Source: Hypholoma sublateritium FD-334 SS-4
Lineage: Eukaryota > Basidiomycota > Agaricomycetes > Agaricales > Strophariaceae
NCBI GenBank assembly: GCA_000827495.1
Contig: KN817533.1
Span: 448,667 to 462,189, forward strand
DNA length: 13,523 nucleotides
Direction of reading: 5' to 3'
Shown here piece by piece: positions 9,009 through 13,523 of the stretch. Each line of letters starts with the position of its first letter. Within the stretch, counting starts at the first letter, position 1. The notes under the pieces are model-generated. The model saw only the letters and a program-made list of their open reading frames with translations, ran no database searches and was not told the origin of the DNA. A program made the translations under genes and the position numbers.

Positions 9009-9160
9009 CATGCGAGCGGTGAGTGTTCGGACTAAGTACTAGTGAGATATCGTTGATTGATTGTCCGTGGGACGATAGACGAGTCACGGGACCTGTACCT
9101 TTGTGAATCTATAGTGCGCTACATGAGTCTCGAGATCTGAATTCCAGCCATACTTATTCC

Positions 9161-12100
9161 ATGTCTGCGCCCCGCTCTAGACGAAATCGAGAGCAAGTCG
9201 GGGGTTCATATCATGATCGTATTCCTCTCGAACATGACTTCAAAACTGTACAGGCTCGCACTGCCTCTGTCACGTCCAGAGGGACTGCCGTCGACTTAGA
9301 TATATCCTCACTCCCTTCACCATGGACGGTCGGGTCAAGCTGGGCTCCCGAAGAAAGCTACGAATTTTCTCTCGACCCTGACGATGGGTGGTACGACGAG
9401 GCCATCGAGGCCAATATCGAGGACGTCATGGAGGAATATGTCGTTCCAAAGGTCAAGAAAAGACGTACACATGTTTCTGTACGTTTCCAGTGCGTATCCG
9501 TGACGTCAATATGCAATTCTGATTTTATCCGCAGGCTCGTCCTCATGTTTTTTGGAAACAAACTGCGCGCGACAAGTACCTCGACGAATTAGTCCGCTAT
9601 GAAGGTCGTGGGGACTTCTCTGGGTCCGTCCAGTGTCCCGACTGCGTCGCAAGGGGAAACAAAGAGCATATCAACCCTCCCCAATTTCGCTGTCGAGACT
9701 GTTTTCTGCCCGACCTTACGTGTCAGGTCTGTTGCATCCGCAGACACAGGTTAAATCCATTTCACAATATCGAGGTACGTTTATAGAATATGATTCTACT
9801 GTCTACTGCTGATGTATTCATGTCTTTTTTCTTTCTTTTAGAGATGGGGTGGGTCACACTTCGTAAAGACCACGCTCAAGGATATCGGCCTCGTTTTACA
9901 CCTCAACCATGGCAGCATGAGGTGTCCAATGCCAAGTGCCTGCGACGAACGGCTCCGCATTGTTCACACCACTGGCGTACACGAGGTGGCGCTCAGCTAT
10001 TGTGGCTGCAATCGAGAGATTGCTCGAGATCTACAACTTCTCCGTCGCGGTCTCTACCCAGCGAGCCAGCAAAAGGTGCGAACATGTGTCACGTTCCCAC
10101 TCCTCAAACTACTCCACCTTCTCTCTCTCATGGGAAAGGTCTCCACATTTGACATGTATCACTCCATTGAGCGTCTAACAAACAATACCGGGATGAATAT
10201 GCCGCGCTCTCGCTACCGTCCAACGATGCGCTGTCTCAATCAGTGGCGCCACCTTAAAGCACTCAAACGAGGGGGTCGAGGACACGACACGACGGGCGCA
10301 GCTGGAACTTCGGACGGAGAGCTTGCGTTACTGTGCCCGACATGCCCACACCCCGGAATCAACCTACCCACAAACTGGGCTGACGCTCCTAAAGAAAAAC
10401 AGTGCGCCCTGAATTTTGTTTGCCTCGGCTTTCCTACTCATCATCTGTTAGGTTCTTGTACATGTCCCTTATATGCATGGATGCCAATTTTAGGCTCAAA
10501 AACCACCTTGTTTCGAACTTCTCGGCCGATCCTGGACTATGGGATGGTATGGCGTACATGACCTCGCGCTTGCCGTACGAGGAATATGTGCTGAGCCAGG
10601 CTGACGCAGAGGATGTACGTTGCCGTCTCTTTATTCATTCATGAGGATCTAATGTGAAGCATCTCTGATCAGATTAGCACTTGTGTCGGGTTTCAGGCGC
10701 TTGCAAAGGCAACAACACAGAATACGCGAGGTCTTCGGTACACCGGCGTTAGCGGTGCCATGTGTGGTAGAAGTGAAATGGTTCTGCCGAATTCAATCGG
10801 AAACTTACAGAAAGGGGAAAGGTAAGCCTCCCTGTGACTCTTATTTAGATATTCGAAAGCTAAATAGTAGGCTAGATATGCGAATATGGACTACGTATTC
10901 GCGTCCGCTATCAAGTCAACAAAGTTATTGCTGGTCGCCATCAGTTATGATATTGTATGTCAATGGTTTGTTAATATATTCAAGCGAATGTCGGCGTGGC
11001 CTGTGGAACTTCAACCTCGCGCTGGCCTTAATTTGCGGCCCCTGATCCCAAAGTTTCACGAGCCCGCACACTTGGAGAAATTACATGAACAGTATTCGTT
11101 TAATCTGGCAGAAGGTGTTGGGCTATCCGATGGAGAATGCCCGGAACGTGTATGGGGATCCCATAACCCTCTCGCCGGTGCCACAAGAACCATGGGTCCT
11201 GGAACTCGAGATGATATGTTGGACGACAACTTCGGCCACTGGAATTGGATGAAGTACTCGTCGATAGGTGTGTATTTTAATACATTTTTCTCTTTGACGT
11301 CTCACTGAAATGTTATTTCGTCATCAGGAAAATCTCTACTGCGAAGATACAGCGCCGCCATCTCCGATAGAAACCAGCAGCTGGAAGCACATCGAGGTTT
11401 CACAAAATCCCTCCCACCCAACGTAGTAGCAGGGTGGGATCTCATGTGCGTCGAGTGGGATGCTGATGGATTTCCGAAGTCCACCCCCAACCCGTTCAAA
11501 ACGCCGGAAACAAGTAAGTCTGATCTACGATGACCTCTTCAAATACCGTTTAAAGGTTGATATTAAATTTATAGACACCTCTGAGGACGAAGTCCAGGAT
11601 CAGTTAGATAAAGAAGAGGCTGCAGCGTTACGGGCAGCGGGTAGGATACCCTTGCATAAAACATCCGCTTCCTCCTTCGTATCAATGGGTTTAGAACTTG
11701 AGGAATCAAGGTAAAAACTCCTGCGATGACACTTCGCCACGTACTGAAATTTGCACTAAACAGGCGCCGATTGAAGGTTTTTGCCGCTGAACAGGCAAAT
11801 ATACCAAAATCGCTTCAAACGACGGCACTGCGAGACCAGAGGAAGGTTCTAAGGGACAAAGTGAAAAATTGGGAATCTGTACGCGCCGTATATATGCCGG
11901 GTCTGTTGCAGATCCAAACGGATGCCGGGCTCAACCCCACGGCTATATGGGACTCTAACCCCAACCCCGAAGATGTTCAGCTATGGTTACCGTCTGAAAT
12001 CGCCCCCAGCCAACGTCATGCGGCTTGCGTCGAAGGCTTACCGGAGATAGAACTCCAACTACGCACTGCGCAATGTGATAGCAGTCTCGAAGGTCTTCGT

Positions 12101-12946
12101 CAAGCCCTTCGAGTCAAAACCAGGATGGTTTACTTTAAAAATAAGAATATTCGAGGACAGCGGGAGGGCACAAGGTCGCGGTCAATCATTGACCGCGTAC
12201 ATAAACGTGCAATACACTTCGTTCAGAAGTATCGGGCTGCGCGTCATGCAAAGCTACGTTTGGAGGGGCCAGGCAGCTGGGAAAAAATGTATCGAGAGCT
12301 ACGTAATGAAGACATTCGAGGCTTCGCCAGCGGGAAGCCCAAGAAGAAGCCTCCTCGTCGAGGGATTTGGGAGGATGGTCATGCCCCGCCGGAACCCAAG
12401 ACCTCGGAGATTTTTGATGAAGCGGAAGAAGAATCAGATCCTGATCTCGACGATCCGACTGAGCGCGGCCTTCCCCCCCGGAAGAAGCGAAAGAAAGGTA
12501 CTGGAGAGACTCGAAAGGAGCTCTCCTGGATCTGGCAAACACTTCCACTCAACCTCAATGCCGAAGAAGATGATGTCATCCTTCGCGCAGAATGGGCAAG
12601 AAGTCGCGCCCGGGTTCGTTGTGCATCCGAGGAGGTCATGCTTCTGCGTGAGGAGATGCGCCGAGCCCTGAAATTCTTGAAATGGAGAGCATTGTGGTGG
12701 GAGGACAAACAGGATGTTCGAAGCGACATGCCCGCTGAACTGAAGGAAGGAATTTGCGCATATGCCAGCAGGCAAGCAAGCATACAGCGTGAACTGGCGA
12801 CTTTCTTCAAAGAGCTGTGGAAAACACCTTTGGCCCATGTTTGTGACTTACTGATGGGTCTCGAAACAACAGAGTACTCGAACGACGAGCCTGACAATGA
12901 GCACGAAAACGACGACAGCGAAACAGAAGATATGACTGACCTCTGA
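9161..12946 (+). CDS. KDZ transposase with CxC2-type zinc module, 9 exons, intact
   Basis: Exons: 9161-9478, 9535-9774, 9842-10401, 10452-10614, 10673-10821, 10876-11267, 11328-11513, 11575-11710, 11764-12946. All eight introns are GT-AG, 50-67 bp, and every phase fits, giving 1108 residues with no internal stop. The protein should cut and join element ends in the nucleus. Seen: a CxC2-type cysteine cluster (C140, C143, C159, C162, C169, C172, C173, H177, H183) after ARPHVFWKQTARDKYLDELV; an RWGGSHF motif at its end; a helical region with RWGG to YCGC; then the catalytic core with MDANFRL (D383), SYDIVCQW (D502) and DGECPERVWGSHNPLAGA (E564 or E567 as third acid), plus TRDDMLDDNFGHWNW. The C-terminal third has LGLELEE-type MGLELEESRRRL, a basic PPRKKRKK nuclear-localisation-like patch, KELSWIWQTLPL and an acidic tail. 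Known: these motifs define the KDZ family of mushroom genomes. Inferred: which acid is catalytic, and that the protein is active. A possible frameshifted extension follows the stop. Confidence 0.93.
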
Positions 12947-13353
12947 CTCGGAGCTTGCCGAGCTGATTGTTGAACTTTCGAAAGCCAATAATCCTCCCAT
13001 GAAGGTTTCCGGACAAACATGTGAGGTCTACTGATAATAGCTTACCACGCACCTCAATATTTCCATGTCTATTTTATTGTAGAACTGCTGCAGAGGCCAC
13101 GTCCTGTCATTACTCATATGCACAATAGTCACAACTTGTTTTGTACATAGCACGGCACATTTCGGCACGTGATAAATTACTATCCGGCATCACGGCGCCC
13201 TAGCTGCAATTCAAGCCGGTGCAATAATGCGCTGTTCTTGTGCTTTTGTGCATGCCGGCAGGGCACTTTCCCAATTTGAAGGATTCCAAACCATTTAAAT
13301 ACCGTGAATATATTTAAAAATTGGTGCTTGGGAAGTTGCCCAAAGGACCAGGC
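12947..13353. other. Non-coding stretch between transposase and right terminal repeat
   Basis: No gene. The first part (to about 13030) has a coding-like alternate frame discussed as a possible lost C-terminal extension of the transposase. The rest is AT-rich with scattered CGGCA motifs (13152-13195), TTTAAAT-type patches and the subterminal hairpin motif at 13326-13342. It should contain the transposase 3' untranslated region. Confidence 0.5.
13326..13342 (+). repeat. Subterminal hairpin motif, right
   Basis: GCTTGGGAAGTTGCCCA is a near copy of the motif at 178-195 and has TTGGG and CCCAA arms. It lies 86-102 bases in from the right end, so both ends carry the same foldable motif just inside the terminal repeat. 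Confidence 0.5.
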
Positions 13354-13428
13354 AATTAGCCATGGGGATGCATGAACCCAAGCAGGCAACTGCCATTGAT
13401 TGATATATAATTACAGCAGCATTGGTTG
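13354..13428 (-). repeat. Right terminal inverted repeat
   Basis: The reverse complement matches 96-170, including the exact core GGATGCATGAACCC at 13366-13379 and CAGGCAA at 13383-13389. The element ends in TG at 13427-13428, directly before the second CCAAAAA. Confidence 0.82.
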
Positions 13429-13435
13429 CCAAAAA
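13429..13435. repeat. Target-site duplication, right copy
   Basis: CCAAAAA, identical to 89-95, sits between the right terminal inverted repeat and the resumption of the gypsy integrase frame at TCC ACG GGC. Confidence 0.75.
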
Positions 13436-13523
13436 TCCACGGGCATGAGCCCATACCATGTCGCTCACGCCCTCGAACCCGTCCTTCCCTTTGACCTCGC
13501 CGAGGGAACTTACCTCGCCCCGT
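13429..13523 (+). pseudogene. Ty3/gypsy integrase, right part, runs off the window
   Basis: From CAA at 13430 the frame reads QKSTGMSPYHVAHALEPVLP and then a PFDLAEGTYLAP segment. This matches the conserved gypsy integrase stretch with STG-x-SPY, an A-H-[GA]-x-EP[VL]LPFD core and a following [AE]-TYL motif. It continues the left fragment: the codons for QK occur on both sides because the target sequence was duplicated. The separation of 13,340 bp is the element plus one target copy, and taking it out brings both halves into one frame. The coding sequence continues past the window end. No internal stop is visible in this short piece. Confidence 0.85.

Larger units (their letters stand above)
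5847..9160. other. Long gene-free internal region of the element
   Basis: About 3.3 kb with no gene I can support. Open stretches here are short, overlap in several frames and show no family motif or plausible splicing. Visible structure: a small inverted repeat TTTGTCG/CGACAAA at 6212-6247; a repeat-rich block at about 7006-7590; an 11-bp tandem duplication near 8183; a GC-rich part at about 8280-8900 with an 18-base palindrome; and a G-rich run near 8986. The 3' part must contain the transposase promoter, but I see no convincing TATA box close to 9161. It may be the remains of lost cargo or regulatory sequence. Confidence 0.55.
96..13428 (+). mobile_element. KDZ-class DNA transposon with accessory genes, about 13.3 kb
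   Basis: The element is bounded by imperfect ~75-bp terminal inverted repeats that both begin with CA and stay in gap-free register from their ends. It is flanked by a 7-bp direct duplication of CCAAAAA and sits inside a Ty3/gypsy integrase frame. It carries an intact KDZ transposase gene on the plus strand near the right end, a large partner-type gene on the minus strand, a smaller unknown gene divergent from it, and a nested short TA-flanked element. The orientation given is that of the transposase. Known: KDZ elements are DDE transposons expanded in mushroom-forming fungi and often carry extra genes. Inferred: the two non-transposase genes belong to the element, because they lie between its ends and one is of a type commonly found with these transposases. 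Confidence 0.88.

Noticed and set aside
12186..13020. Long minus-strand open frames over the last transposase exon
   Set aside because: Antisense of a conserved, charged coding exon; Ser/Arg-rich translation without family features.

Overview
The window looks like genomic DNA of a basidiomycete fungus, most likely an Agaricomycete. The genes are split by many very short introns (about 50-67 bp) with GTRNGT-type donors and CTAAY-like branch points, and the proteins resemble transposon proteins that are abundant in mushroom genomes. Almost the whole window is one large DNA transposon of the KDZ (Kyakuja-Dileera-Zisupton) class. It is inserted inside the integrase region of a Ty3/gypsy retrotransposon: the first ~95 bases and the last ~95 bases are the two halves of one integrase reading frame. 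They are separated by 13,340 bp, and joining them across the shared CCAAAAA restores the frame.

Layout: (1) 1-95, left half of the gypsy integrase; (2) 96-170, left terminal inverted repeat, followed by a hairpin-like subterminal motif; (3) 284-1226, a nested ~0.94 kb element with perfect inverted ends flanked by TA, of Tc1/mariner or pogo type and without a transposase; (4) 1597-4431, minus strand, a five-exon gene for an 869-residue protein of a family I recognise from the neighbourhood of KDZ transposases in mushroom genomes; (5) 4432-4920, a divergent promoter region; (6) 4921-5846, plus strand, a two-exon gene of unknown function whose 3' end seems frameshifted; (7) 5847-9160, a long stretch with no convincing gene, holding a 167-bp tandem duplication and seven copies of a GAAAnnGTGA motif; (8) 9161-12946, plus strand, the nine-exon KDZ transposase, 1108 residues, open throughout; (9) 12947-13353, non-coding; (10) 13354-13428, right terminal inverted repeat; (11) 13429-13523, right half of the gypsy integrase.

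How the parts work together: the transposase has the cysteine-rich CxC2-type zinc module and a DDE-like catalytic core, and should act on the terminal repeats. The minus-strand gene has an HMG-box-like segment, basic patches and a conserved C-terminal domain, so it may be a DNA-binding partner; that is inference. The middle gene may be a third element-encoded factor, possibly SUMO-interacting in its ancestral frame. I could not run homology or splice-prediction searches. Exon borders were read by eye from reading frame, GT-AG signals and conserved motifs.
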